A stretch of DNA of 64,000 bases from positions 620,001 through 684,000 of the forward strand of contig NZ_CP155079.2 of the NCBI RefSeq assembly GCF_039634365.2, given 5' to 3'. The notes beneath the pieces are model-generated. The model had not been told where the DNA came from. It saw only the letters and a list, made by a program, of their open reading frames with translations, and searched no databases. Within the stretch, counting starts at the first letter, position 1. Every line of letters begins with the position of its first letter. This stretch comes from Mucilaginibacter sp. PAMB04168. GTDB lineage: Bacteria > Bacteroidota > Bacteroidia > Sphingobacteriales > Sphingobacteriaceae. The position numbers and the translations under genes were made by a program. Positions 8,092-17,019 of this stretch are shown in pieces.

Positions 8092-9930
8092 CTAAGGGCG
8101 GCGATCGCCACGTTGTGGACGCTGGCGTTGTTGCTCAGACTGCGTTTCTCGCTGCTGACGCTGTTGCTCCGTTTGTTGCTGACGCTGCTGATCGCGTTGT
8201 TGCCTTTGTTGCTCCTGCTGCTGGCGTTGCTGATCTTGTTGTTGGCGGCGTTGCTGCTCAGCCTGCTCGCGTTGCTGACGCTGCTGGTCTTGCTGCTGGC
8301 GTTGTTGATCTTGTTGTTGGCGGCGTTGCTGCTCGGCCTGCTCGCGTTGTTGACGCTGCTGGTCTTGCTGCTGCCTTTGTTGATCTTGTTGTTGGCGTTG
8401 TTGATCAGCTTGCGCCTGCCGCTGCTGCTCAGCCTGCTGGCGCATTTGGGCTTGTTGTTGATCCTGTTGTTGCCTGCGTTGCTCTTGCTGCTGGCGTAAT
8501 TGATCACCCTGCTGGCGCTGCTGGTCAGCTTGCTGCTGCTGGCGGCGCTGTTCAAACTGCTGGCGTTGCTGTTCGCGCTGCTGATCGGCCTGTTGTCGCT
8601 GTTGTTCAGTTTGTTGTTGCCCACGCTGGCGGCGTTGCTCAAAATCTCTCCGTTGCTGTTCACGCTGCTGTTGTTGCTGGTCATTCCCTTGCTGTTGCGG
8701 TGTGCCTTGTTGCTGCTGGCTGCGCTGCTCCACCTGTTGGCGTTGCCAATCACGCTGCTGGCGTTGTTGGTCGCCGGTTTGCTGTTGTTGCCTGCGCTGC
8801 TCAAATTGCTGACGGCGTTCCTCGGCTTCTTTACGTTGCTGGTCGCTTAATTGTTGCCCGTTTTGATTTTGCTGGCGGCGTTGCCAGCTGTTATTTCCGT
8901 TTTGGTCGCTTTGCCTGTCGGGCCAGTTAGGTCTGTTACCCTGGTTGGGAAATGAAGGCTGGTTTGGTCTGTTATCGCGGTTATTGTTATATGGGCGGTT
9001 ATCATTACGGTTACTGTTTATTCTAACTACATTGCGGTTAGCGGCATCATTACTGCGGGCAATGTTAGCCAGCCGGGCTGCATTTTGATAATTTACTGAA
9101 GCGCCCCTGTTGCGGTCACCAATGCGAAAGTTTGGATTAGCATTGCGATAAGCACTTGCATTTACCACACGGCCGGGACGCGCATAATCTACCCGTCTAA
9201 CCTGCGGGCGGTAAACATTTAAGTCATTATTACGGATAGAAAGTCTACCGGGTCTGTTCAGGTTATTAATGTTATAGACTTGCACACGGTTGCGGGTAAC
9301 TCTTTCAATATCAAAAGCCCTTGGCCCTGCAATGTAACGGCGGCTGTTGCGGGTGTAAAAGTTGTTAATAATGTTAGTACGGCGAAAGATGTTTACAATA
9401 CGTGGGCGTGGCACATAGTAATTGTATATAACCGGGCTGTTGATGTAAGCCTGCGGAGCAAATACCCAATAATCTTCTGGAATGGAATAATCGTTACCAA
9501 AGGCCGCATCCAGGCTTACATCTGGTCCAAGTGGCGCCCAGCCATAATAGCCATCGCCGCTGCGCCAGTCAACCCAGGCTGGTCCCCACTCATAGCCTGG
9601 TATCCATTCCCAGCCATAATAATCATCAAACCGCCAGCGCCCGTAATGGAACGGAGCCCAGCCCCAATCGTAATCGGACACCCAGGTATTACCATACTCG
9701 GTCATTACCCAGTGGCCATTGGTGGCATAAGGCTTAAAATCCTGGTCTGCATCGGGTACCCATACGCTGCCGTATTCGGGGTCGTCAAGCCAGGTGCCGT
9801 ATTGTTGCAGCTCATCGTAAAAATCCTGAAATGTTATTTCATCGTCTTGAGCGGCTGCTTTATGAGACACTGCCACGGTAACCAAAAGGGCCAGGCAGCA
9901 TAACTTTGTATATTGGATAAACCTTCTCAT
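8092..9930 (-). CDS. Secreted DUF6600-type protein with long Gln/Arg-rich C-terminal tail
   Basis: The 612-residue protein starts with a signal peptide (cleavage after KAAAQ). Residues of about 30-170 form a Trp/Tyr/Gly/Asp-rich domain with repeated patterns such as YGTWLDD, YGSVWVPD, HWVMTEYG, WVSDYDWGWAPFHYG and YYGWAPLGP, typical of DUF6600 proteins. An Asn/Arg-rich middle follows, and the last 250 residues are almost only Gln, Arg, Glu and Asp, built of QQQDQQRQQ-like units. The tail would be a long basic helical or coiled structure. Function is unknown; an envelope or surface role is a guess. The repeat DNA produces long false open frames on the plus strand. Confidence 0.8.
   Translation of the reverse strand: MRRFIQYTKLCCLALLVTVAVSHKAAAQDDEITFQDFYDELQQYGTWLDDPEYGSVWVPDADQDFKPYATNGHWVMTEYGNTWVSDYDWGWAPFHYGRWRFDDYYGWEWIPGYEWGPAWVDWRSGDGYYGWAPLGPDVSLDAAFGNDYSIPEDYWVFAPQAYINSPVIYNYYVPRPRIVNIFRRTNIINNFYTRNSRRYIAGPRAFDIERVTRNRVQVYNINNLNRPGRLSIRNNDLNVYRPQVRRVDYARPGRVVNASAYRNANPNFRIGDRNRGASVNYQNAARLANIARSNDAANRNVVRINSNRNDNRPYNNNRDNRPNQPSFPNQGNRPNWPDRQSDQNGNNSWQRRQQNQNGQQLSDQQRKEAEERRQQFEQRRQQQQTGDQQRQQRDWQRQQVEQRSQQQQGTPQQQGNDQQQQQREQQRRDFEQRRQRGQQQTEQQRQQADQQREQQRQQFEQRRQQQQADQQRQQGDQLRQQQEQRRQQQDQQQAQMRQQAEQQRQAQADQQRQQQDQQRQQQDQQRQQREQAEQQRRQQQDQQRQQQDQQRQQREQAEQQRRQQQDQQRQQQEQQRQQRDQQRQQQTEQQRQQRETQSEQQRQRPQRGDRRP
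8241..8390. repeat. 75-bp imperfect tandem duplication inside the Gln/Arg-rich coding region
   Basis: A unit beginning GTTGGCGGCG at 8241 recurs at 8316, exactly 75 bp later, with only a few differences. It encodes 25 residues of the REQAEQQRR type. The phase-preserving length fits repeat expansion by slippage or recombination within the gene. Confidence 0.75.
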
Positions 9931-10121
9931 TATAATAGGTATTAATGGCTTAATTGCTGAAGGTTGGACACATATAAAGCAAAAGCGTTTAACGTTTGTT
10001 GTGTATTGTATGTAAATAGTTTGTGGTAGAGGCTTATCACCTATTGAAAGAATTTTTTTACATGCTGCTACGTTGTAGTATTTATTAAATAATTTTACCC
10101 ATCAATTTCAAATAAGGACTT

Positions 10122-11084
10122 ATGAGTACAGTAAATATTCCGCGGTTAGATTTAAATACCTACAAGAATGGCGATGCGGAGAGCCGTAAAAAATTCTCGG
10201 ATGCCATAGGTACGGCATTTAACGAAACGGGGTTTGTGACCATTACCAACCACGGGCTAAGCAAGGAATTAATAGACAGCCTTTACCAACAGGTGAAAGC
10301 CTTATTTGCGTTGCCCGAGGACGTAAAGCTTAAGTACGAAAAGCCCGAACTGGCCGGCCAGCGTGGTTACACCAGCAAGGGCAAAGAAACTGCTAAAGGG
10401 TTTAAAGTGCCCGATTTGAAAGAGTTTTGGCAAATTGGCCAAACCGTTTCCGATGGTGACCCTATTAAAAATCAGTACCCTGATAATGTATATGTAGAGG
10501 AACTGCCTGATTTTAATACTGTAACACGTGAGGTTTATCAAAAGCTGGAAGCAGCAGGTACTTTACTACTGGAAGCTATTGCCACCTATTTAGGACTGCC
10601 CGAAAGCTACTTTGATGATAAAGTGCGTAATGGTAATTCAATATTGCGTACGCTGCATTACTTCCCCATTGAGGATCCTGATTCGTTGGCTCCTGATGCG
10701 GTGCGTGCCGGCGCGCATGAGGATATTAACCTCATTACTTTGCTAATTGGCGCCAGCGCTGATGGATTAGAGCTGCTTACCCGCGAGAACGAGTGGTTTC
10801 CGGTAAAAGCCCATGGCGAGGATGTGGTAGTGAACGTTGGCGATATGCTGCAGCGCTTAACCAATAACAAGCTGAAATCGACCACGCACCGTGTAGTTAA
10901 CCCGCCACGTGAAGAAATGAAAAATTCACGTTTCTCGGTACCTTTCTTTTTGCATCCTAAATCAAACATGGATCTTACCAGTTTAGATAGCTGTATTGAT
11001 GAGCAGCATCCCAAACTGTACAGCGACATGACTGCCGGCGAATACCTGGATGAAAGATTGCGAGAGATAGGGCTGAAAAAGTAA
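10122..11084 (+). CDS. Fe(II)/2-oxoglutarate-dependent dioxygenase (isopenicillin N synthase-like)
   Basis: The 320-residue protein belongs to the IPNS-like oxygenases. The N-terminal DIOX_N-type region has IPRLDLNTY and NETGFVTITNHG. The double-stranded beta-helix core shows the iron ligands: HED near residue 198 (HEDINLITLL) and the distal histidine in TTHRVVNPP, followed by RFSVPFF, where the arginine would hold 2-oxoglutarate. It probably hydroxylates or oxidises a small molecule; the substrate is not evident. The ATG at 10122 follows a weak AAGGACTT element. It is monocistronic with a terminator 40 bp after the stop. Confidence 0.85.
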   Translation: MSTVNIPRLDLNTYKNGDAESRKKFSDAIGTAFNETGFVTITNHGLSKELIDSLYQQVKALFALPEDVKLKYEKPELAGQRGYTSKGKETAKGFKVPDLKEFWQIGQTVSDGDPIKNQYPDNVYVEELPDFNTVTREVYQKLEAAGTLLLEAIATYLGLPESYFDDKVRNGNSILRTLHYFPIEDPDSLAPDAVRAGAHEDINLITLLIGASADGLELLTRENEWFPVKAHGEDVVVNVGDMLQRLTNNKLKSTTHRVVNPPREEMKNSRFSVPFFLHPKSNMDLTSLDSCIDEQHPKLYSDMTAGEYLDERLREIGLKK

Positions 11085-11125
11085 CTATTAATTACAATAA
11101 GATTTTCTCTAATTTAAAATTTTTA

Positions 11126-11152
11126 AGCTGGTTGACAAACCGGCTTTTTTTA
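11126..11152 (+). terminator. Rho-independent terminator
   Basis: An 8-bp stem (AGCTGGTT / AACCGGCT, one G-T pair) with loop GACA is followed by seven T. It ends the dioxygenase transcript. Confidence 0.75.
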
Positions 11153-11164
11153 TTTGAAAGTATT

Positions 11165-11193
11165 TTGCAGTCATTAGCATACTTCTATATTTA
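11165..11193 (+). promoter_or_regulatory. Possible Bacteroidota-type promoter
   Basis: TTG at 11165 is separated by 18 bases from TATATTTA at 11186, close to the Bacteroidota -33/-7 consensus (TTG, TAnnTTTG). It would start transcription a few bases upstream of the ATG at 11212. Confidence 0.4.
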
Positions 11194-11211
11194 TAGAAAA
11201 ATCAAATTAGT

Positions 11212-11856
11212 ATGAAGAAAACCTTACTCTTATTCACAATTCTATTTATCGCTTTTAAAGCATCTGCTCAGTTTGAAACCTCTAAGCAAATTTACGAAAG
11301 CCCCAAGTTAAAGGAAGCGATAGCGAAGCACAAGTTAGTAGCCATATTGCCATTTACTGCCAAAATCAGTTATAAGAAACCACCAAAAGGGTTTGATGCA
11401 GAAGGTAATCGTCAGCAGGAAATTAAACTGGGCACATCGGTGCAGTCGAGCATGTACACTTTTTTGTTACGTAAAGCAGATAACTACAGTGTGAGCTTTC
11501 AGGACGTAGATAAAACAAATACACTTTTGAAAAAATACAAGGTACTTGATAGCTTAGATATACATACAAAAGATGAGATAGCTAAAATACTCGGTGTTGA
11601 TGCTGTTATTTACGGTACTTTTGAACAACAAAGTACCAAGACCGAAGCGGGTGCTATTGTTTCGGCAGCATTATTTGGTGGCTTTGGTGGTAAAACCGGC
11701 GAAGGTGCTATAACTCTACAGATTTCGGACGGTGCAGACGGTGAGTTAATCTGGCGTTATACTAAAAGAATGAACGAAAGTTTAGGTGTATCAACAGATG
11801 ATGTGGTAGAAAGGCAGATGCGTAAGCTGTCAAGAAACTTCCCTTATTCTAAATAA
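11212..11856 (+). CDS. Secreted protein of unknown function, paralogue 1 of a tandem pair
   Basis: The 214-residue protein has a signal peptide (ending near KASAQ) and a soluble domain with KLVAILPFTAKISYK early and EIAKILGVDAVIYGTFE in the middle, then a Gly-rich segment and DGELIWRYTKRMNE. The VAILPF plus GVDAVI pattern recalls periplasmic GNA1162/CsgG/LpoB-like folds that bind at the outer membrane. It shares motif order and many identical residues with the gene at 12024. The role is unknown. It ends at a strong hairpin. Confidence 0.7.
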   Translation: MKKTLLLFTILFIAFKASAQFETSKQIYESPKLKEAIAKHKLVAILPFTAKISYKKPPKGFDAEGNRQQEIKLGTSVQSSMYTFLLRKADNYSVSFQDVDKTNTLLKKYKVLDSLDIHTKDEIAKILGVDAVIYGTFEQQSTKTEAGAIVSAALFGGFGGKTGEGAITLQISDGADGELIWRYTKRMNESLGVSTDDVVERQMRKLSRNFPYSK

Positions 11857-11875
11857 TTCGTAAAATCTTTTTATA

Positions 11876-11917
11876 AAGAAGCCGGCTTATTATTTATAAG
11901 CCGGCTTCTTTATTTTA
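11876..11917 (+). terminator. Strong Rho-independent terminator
   Basis: A perfect 14-bp stem (AAGAAGCCGGCTTA and its complement) with a 7-nt loop is followed by TATTTTAT. It separates the two paralogues, so they are not one simple transcript. Confidence 0.8.
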
Positions 11918-12023
11918 TAGCATTGTATCCTATAGATGACAGTAAAAGCCTTGATTTTTTTCAACCCCTCGTGTAACCTTTTCGTGTTTTTGCAGTCTGT
12001 TGTAAAAACTTAAAAACCTTATC

Positions 12024-12680
12024 ATGAAAAAAGTTATACTCATACTCGCCGTATGTCTTTTCGCCTGTCAGGCTATGGCCCAGTTGCTGGAACCCGCCAA
12101 GCAAGTTTACAAAAGCCCGCACTTAAAAGAAGCTATCAAAGCGCACCACACCGTTGCTATACTGCCGTTTGATGTGCAGATAACGTACCGTAAAACGCCG
12201 AAGAATCTGGATACGGTATGGCACGCCCGCCAGGAGGCAGAACTTGCCCAGCAAGTACAATTCGAGGTCTACTCCTCGCTGCTGCGTGAATTCTTTAAAT
12301 ACAAAGTCCGCTTTCAGAACGTGCTTGAAACTAATCGCCTGTTGCAGCAGGCCGGCATGACTGGTAGTTTAGACGTTTACTCTAAAGATGAAATTGCCAG
12401 AGCTTTAGGCGTAGATGCCGTTATTTTTGGCGATATGCTGCGTAAGGAAAACACACCAAATGCAGGGGTTGTAACGGCAGCTATATTTGGTTATGATAAA
12501 ACAGCAGAAGTAACCCTAACTATAAAAGTAGCTAACGGTACCGATGGCGAATTGCTGTGGCGTTACTCAAAAAAGATGAATGAAATGGGGTCGGTGGAGT
12601 CGAAAGACGTGTTTGAACGGCAAATGGAAAAACTAACACGCAACCTGCCATATACAAGAGGGGTGTTTACAGTTTTTTAA
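12024..12680 (+). CDS. Secreted protein of unknown function, paralogue 2 of a tandem pair
   Basis: This is a 218-residue paralogue of the preceding gene. It has a signal peptide (ending near QAMAQ), then KQVYKSPHLKEAI, TVAILPFDVQITYRK, EIARALGVDAVIFGD and DGELLWRYSKKMNE, matching motif for motif. The Gly-rich stretch of paralogue 1 is shortened here. The two genes are separated by a terminator, so each probably has its own promoter. A tandem duplication followed by divergence is the simplest reading; function is unknown, with a CsgG/LpoB-like fold as a guess. Confidence 0.7.
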   Translation: MKKVILILAVCLFACQAMAQLLEPAKQVYKSPHLKEAIKAHHTVAILPFDVQITYRKTPKNLDTVWHARQEAELAQQVQFEVYSSLLREFFKYKVRFQNVLETNRLLQQAGMTGSLDVYSKDEIARALGVDAVIFGDMLRKENTPNAGVVTAAIFGYDKTAEVTLTIKVANGTDGELLWRYSKKMNEMGSVESKDVFERQMEKLTRNLPYTRGVFTVF

Positions 12681-12735
12681 GAATTAGAGGTGAGAGTTGG
12701 GCACTTAAATGTAAGAGCCATTGCATCTGTATTGT

Positions 12736-13233
12736 TTACTCTTGATTCTTACTTGCCATTTCTCCCTGTATGGCTCTTAAAAACTCATTGCAGTGCTGTG
12801 AGCCAATTATATATACCAATCCATCGCGGTCGGTTAAATGAATGGCGTCATTACCTGCCGTGTAAAACCTAATGGTTCCTTTTGAGTGTAGGTTATATAC
12901 CGGGTTATTGAACAGGTAGCGGCTGTAAGGAGCGGTTTCTACCTTTACAATACTGTTCAGATCAATTTTAACAAGGCGGGTGGTCCACAAGCCGTTTAGT
13001 AAAATGCTTTTATTTTGCACCCTGGTACTGAAGTGTACTACAAAACCCAATATAATAGACAATATAACGATTGCAAACCCTACAACTACCAGTAAGTCGG
13101 CATTGCGTTCATTCTCATCTTTAAAAAAATAAACGGCAAAGCACACCATAGCCAACGCAAGCCGTATGGTAACCGGTATCCATTCGCGGCCAAGATATTG
13201 CTTTTCAGTAAAAACCGGTTTTGTAGCTGTCAT
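12736..13233 (-). CDS. Membrane protein with two helices and a PH-like C-terminal half
   Basis: The 165-residue protein starts at the ATG at 13233, 4 bp past the tilS stop; the frame is open further upstream, but that would overlap tilS. Two adjacent hydrophobic helices (VTIRLALAMVCFAVYFF and LLVVVGFAIVILSIILGF) are followed by a beta-rich domain (SILLNGLWTTRLVKIDLNSI and IRFYTAGNDAIHL) resembling bacterial PH-like membrane proteins. Function unknown. It is most likely cotranscribed with tilS. Confidence 0.7.
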   Translation of the reverse strand: MTATKPVFTEKQYLGREWIPVTIRLALAMVCFAVYFFKDENERNADLLVVVGFAIVILSIILGFVVHFSTRVQNKSILLNGLWTTRLVKIDLNSIVKVETAPYSRYLFNNPVYNLHSKGTIRFYTAGNDAIHLTDRDGLVYIIGSQHCNEFLRAIQGEMASKNQE

Positions 13234-13237
13234 GACT

Positions 13238-14566
13238 TTATAATAATTCGAAGATAGCAACTTTTTTAGTTTGCGGTGTTAATTTATACCGGTTGTCGAG
13301 CCGGTAACCTGCAAGCCAAATTATTTCATTGTTGCCATTTACAATTAAGGGCACCTTTGTTTTTTGATGCAGCGGAATCTTTTGGTTGATGAAAAAGTCG
13401 CTTAACTTCTTACGGGCGGCCATCCCCAGCGGTATAAAATAATCGCCCTGTTGCCAGTTGCGCAAGGTTAGCGGGTAAGTTAGTAAATCTGAATCAACGG
13501 CTGCAATGCTAGGGTTTTGCGGTATAGTAAAAGGTGTTTCAGCTTGTGTTATTTGTATATGGTTAATGCCATAAGCTACAATAGTGTCATCTGCCTGTAT
13601 AAGAACAGGCGCAGGTATATGATGCTGTTTGGGTGTTAAAATTAGTCGTTCACGGTCAAGTATCAAGGTGTGTGTGCCCGAATCAAACACCCGTCCGCTG
13701 TGCTTAGGCAGGGCGGTAATCAGGTCGTCTATGGTAGTTTCGTTAAAGCCAAATTCTTTCAACAGGCCAGTGAGCAACAACCGTTGTGGCGTAAGCCGGC
13801 GAATACCATCCAGTGGTAAATGAACTTCATTACCATGAGGTAACAGCAATTCCTTCTTCAGGGCTGCCAGCTGCATTTCCAGTAGTTGCTCTAATTCCCG
13901 GAAATGGGTTAGGTTGCGTTCAAAGGTGTTTTCGAGGTTAGGGTTTAACTCCTTTAGTCGGGGTATTACCTCATGCCGCAGCTTGTTGCGCGCATATTTG
14001 GTTGATGCATTGGAGCTGTCCTCAACGTAAGCCAGGTTGTTTAATTTCATCAGCTCTTCAATCTCCCCCCGGTTTAAGTATAATAAAGGACGTACCCACT
14101 GGTTGTTTTGGGGCAAAATGCCATGCAAGCCTGCAATGCCGGTGCCGCGGGTAAGGTTCAACAATATAGTTTCAATTGTGTCGTTTTGGTGATGTGCCAG
14201 CGCAACGGTATGGTAACCATGTTGTTGCCGCACTCGTTCAAACCATTGGTAACGCAGCTCACGGGCTGCCATCTGGATGGAGACTTTATGCTCGATGGCG
14301 TAACCTGTGGTGTCGAAGTTGATAGTGTGAAAAGGCACCTGCATATTAATGGCCAGTTGCCGGCAAAATTGCTGATCGGCATCAGCCTCGGCGCCTCGCA
14401 ACTGAAAGTTGCAATGTGCAATGCCAAATTTGTAGCCGGCCGCTTTAAGCAGATGCGTTAGCAGTACCGAGTCCATGCCGCCGCTTACGGCAACCAGTAC
14501 CGAACTTTGGGCCTCAAACAGGTGGTGCTGTTGTATAAAGGCAGTAAAACGATGAACCGGCAGCAT
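13238..14566 (-). CDS. tilS: tRNA(Ile)-lysidine synthase TilS
   Basis: TilS attaches lysine to cytidine 34 of the isoleucine tRNA that reads AUA, changing both codon and amino-acid identity. The N-terminal PP-loop ATPase has VAVSGGMDSVLL (ATP pyrophosphate loop), AHCNFQLRG and ALAHHQNDTIETILL. The region around YARNKLRHEVIPRL is also diagnostic, and the C-terminal substrate domain ends in TPQTKKVAIFELL. The ATG at 14566 (MLPVHRF) is the better start; the frame is open to 14599, but that would run almost into the divergent gene. Length is about 442 residues. Confidence 0.93.
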   Translation of the reverse strand: MLPVHRFTAFIQQHHLFEAQSSVLVAVSGGMDSVLLTHLLKAAGYKFGIAHCNFQLRGAEADADQQFCRQLAINMQVPFHTINFDTTGYAIEHKVSIQMAARELRYQWFERVRQQHGYHTVALAHHQNDTIETILLNLTRGTGIAGLHGILPQNNQWVRPLLYLNRGEIEELMKLNNLAYVEDSSNASTKYARNKLRHEVIPRLKELNPNLENTFERNLTHFRELEQLLEMQLAALKKELLLPHGNEVHLPLDGIRRLTPQRLLLTGLLKEFGFNETTIDDLITALPKHSGRVFDSGTHTLILDRERLILTPKQHHIPAPVLIQADDTIVAYGINHIQITQAETPFTIPQNPSIAAVDSDLLTYPLTLRNWQQGDYFIPLGMAARKKLSDFFINQKIPLHQKTKVPLIVNGNNEIIWLAGYRLDNRYKLTPQTKKVAIFELL

Positions 14567-14604
14567 AGCCAAAATTATTAATTTAATAACCGCAACCAAA
14601 CAAC

Positions 14605-14612
14605 TAATTTTG
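14605..14612 (+). promoter_or_regulatory. -7 promoter element very close to the start codon
   Basis: TAATTTTG matches the Bacteroidota -7 consensus TAnnTTTG exactly and ends 4 bases before the GTG start at 14617. No TTG is seen at the expected -33 distance. If used, the transcript would be nearly or fully leaderless. Confidence 0.35.
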
Positions 14613-14616
14613 CAGC

Positions 14617-16899
14617 GTGAGAAAATGTCTCTTTATATACATCCTGTTACTGATTGCTGCCACGGCTACTGCACAACGAAAGCCCAAAACTACCATAGTT
14701 AATCTGATTCGGTCAGACCGCAGTGAGGGCATGAAGCGCAATGGAGAAGATGTTATTAAGGTATACAAGGGCATTTTTCAACAAGAGAATTCTACACTAC
14801 GATCAGACAGCGCCTATTTTTATCCGCAAAAAAATTCATTTGACGCCTTCGGCAATGTGAACATTAATCAGGGCGATACGCTGAACGTTTATGGTGATAA
14901 GCTGTATTACAACGGTAATACACACGTGGCCTTGGTTACAGACAATGTACGCATGGTTGACCGCGACGCCACTTTAACAACTAATTACCTTACGTACAAT
15001 ACCGCTACCCGCATTGGTACTTATACAGGCGGTGGTAAGCTGGTAAATAAGGACAATACCCTGATCAGCAAAAACGGTTATTATTTTGCGTCCACACGTG
15101 ATGCTTACTTTCGATACAATGTGGTACTCACTACTATTGATGCTACTATCCGTACCGATACCTTGCGTTACAATTCAGGTACCCGTATATCTTACTTTTA
15201 TGGCCCTACCCGAATTATTGGTAAAGACAAAGATACACTGTACACCGAGCGAGGCGAGTACCATACCATTACCGAAGAGGCATTCTTCAGTAAAAAGAAT
15301 TTGTACACGCAAAATACAAAATCGTTAAAAGGCGATAGCCTTTATTTTGACCGCTTAAAGGGATATGGCAGGGCAGTAAAGAATGTAACTTTTGATGATA
15401 AGGAGCAAAAGGTGACCATTAAAGGCCAGCTTGGAACTTATTATAAAGCTGATGAGCGTGTAATAGTCACCCAAAACCCATACGCCATATTTATAACCGA
15501 GCAGCGTGATACTACACAAAAAGACTCGGCTGTTGTACCACCAGCTCCGGTAAAGGGGAGCAAAAACACGGCTGCCAAAAAATCAACGCCTGCCACTAGC
15601 TTACCTGTGGTTAAATCTACAGCGAATGCCAAAAATTTACCGGTTAAAAGCACAGCAACCAGTAATGATTCATTAGCCGTAAAGCCGCCACCGCGTGTTA
15701 AGCGCGATACCATTTACTGGGGTGCCGACACGCTCGAAACCCAGATTGTTACTAACAAAGTACTGCGCGCCATGCAAGAGAAAATGCGGCTGGCCGGTAT
15801 ACGCGATACGAGTTTAATGGCAACAAAAGCGGCTATAGTTAAAAAGACGCCTTTAAGGCTTTCAACTACTAAAAACCTGATACCGATGCCGCCCGCCGAT
15901 ATTAAGATGGATATGAGCTTTTTAAAGCCCGACTATTTTGGCAAACCTAAACCGGTAGATACAACACAAAAGAAGAAGGTAGTAAAAGACTCGACATTGA
16001 AGAAAAAGCCGGTTTTAGCTGTGAAGCCCTCGCGGCCCGATTCGGTATTTATGCAAAGGCAGTTTACTTTGAGTGATACGGCCCGTATCCGTATCCTGAG
16101 CGCTCATCATAATGCAAAAATATTTAAGTCGGATTTACAGGCCAAGGCAGATTCTATGTTCTACAGTTACAGCGATTCTACCATGCGTTGCTTTGTGAAC
16201 CCTATGTTCTGGACTCAAGGATCACAAATTTCTGGTGATACGATTTATTTGCAGTTAAAAAACAAGAAGCTGGATAACATGGATATATTCCTTTCGGCCT
16301 TTACGGTCAATATCGAAAAGAATGACTCCACCCATTTTAATCAGGTGGCCGGCAAACGTATGCGGGGCTTTTTTGCCGACAACAAGCTGCAGCGCCTGTT
16401 TGTAGATGGTAATGCCGAAACTATTTACTTTAACCGCGATAGCGGTGTAGTAACCCAGTTACTGCGTACTATAAGCAGCCGCATACGGGTTAATTTTAAA
16501 AATAACAGCGCCAGCAATATTACACAGTATACCAAAGTAGAACAAAACATTAAGCCGATTGACAAGGCTACCGACGATGATAAGATATTAAAAGGCTTTA
16601 TCTGGAAACCTAAAGACCGGCCTGTATCTAAGGAATCCATCATATCGCCATTGGCCAGGAAAAAGCCTACAGGAAAGATGCCGGTTAAAAAGACACTTGC
16701 AAAAGCGCCAGCAGGCACGAGCCGCAAATCAAGCCCGCCAGGCATTAAGCCGCCACCTGCCGATTCCACTGCAACCAAGTCGGGGTCACCGCTGGTAGAT
16801 CCGGCAACAGTTAAACGCCCTATGCCAGACAGTACCATGAAAGGTCCTGGCACTACCACCAAGCCTACGAGGCGTGATAGCTCCAGAGTGAATCCTTAA
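14617..16899 (+). CDS. OstA/LptA-like lipopolysaccharide export protein
   Basis: The 760-residue protein has a signal peptide (CLFIYILLLIAATATAQ) and an N-terminal OstA-like beta-jellyroll repeat region (residues of about 30-290) with recurring patterns such as LRSDSAYFYPQKNSFDAFG and TLNVYGDKLYYNG, as in periplasmic LPS-transport proteins LptA and LptD. A Lys/Pro/Thr/Ser-rich spacer (about 300-500) and a second OstA-like part (about 490-640) follow, ending in a Pro/Lys-rich tail. It probably bridges LPS between membranes. The start is a GTG because the signal peptide begins exactly there. It is divergent from tilS across only about 50 bp. Confidence 0.82.
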   Translation: MRKCLFIYILLLIAATATAQRKPKTTIVNLIRSDRSEGMKRNGEDVIKVYKGIFQQENSTLRSDSAYFYPQKNSFDAFGNVNINQGDTLNVYGDKLYYNGNTHVALVTDNVRMVDRDATLTTNYLTYNTATRIGTYTGGGKLVNKDNTLISKNGYYFASTRDAYFRYNVVLTTIDATIRTDTLRYNSGTRISYFYGPTRIIGKDKDTLYTERGEYHTITEEAFFSKKNLYTQNTKSLKGDSLYFDRLKGYGRAVKNVTFDDKEQKVTIKGQLGTYYKADERVIVTQNPYAIFITEQRDTTQKDSAVVPPAPVKGSKNTAAKKSTPATSLPVVKSTANAKNLPVKSTATSNDSLAVKPPPRVKRDTIYWGADTLETQIVTNKVLRAMQEKMRLAGIRDTSLMATKAAIVKKTPLRLSTTKNLIPMPPADIKMDMSFLKPDYFGKPKPVDTTQKKKVVKDSTLKKKPVLAVKPSRPDSVFMQRQFTLSDTARIRILSAHHNAKIFKSDLQAKADSMFYSYSDSTMRCFVNPMFWTQGSQISGDTIYLQLKNKKLDNMDIFLSAFTVNIEKNDSTHFNQVAGKRMRGFFADNKLQRLFVDGNAETIYFNRDSGVVTQLLRTISSRIRVNFKNNSASNITQYTKVEQNIKPIDKATDDDKILKGFIWKPKDRPVSKESIISPLARKKPTGKMPVKKTLAKAPAGTSRKSSPPGIKPPPADSTATKSGSPLVDPATVKRPMPDSTMKGPGTTTKPTRRDSSRVNP

Positions 16900-17019
16900 T
16901 TGGGCTTTATATTGATAAGAGAAAGCGGAAAAAGCTTGCAAAGCAAATCCGCGCTGAGGAGGGATAGAAATAGATAAGTATTAGCTGGCAGCAGTCTAAC
17001 GTAGTTGCCCATATCAATA

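Noticed and set aside
8092..8900. CRISPR-like repeats
   Set aside because: The repeats are coding, not separated by unique spacers, and have no cas genes nearby.
8056..8930. Long hydrophobic plus-strand frames opposite the Gln/Arg-rich gene
   Set aside because: They are the complement of CAG/CGC-type codons and give Leu-rich or Ala/Val-rich nonsense; the minus-strand protein has a signal peptide and a known N-terminal domain.
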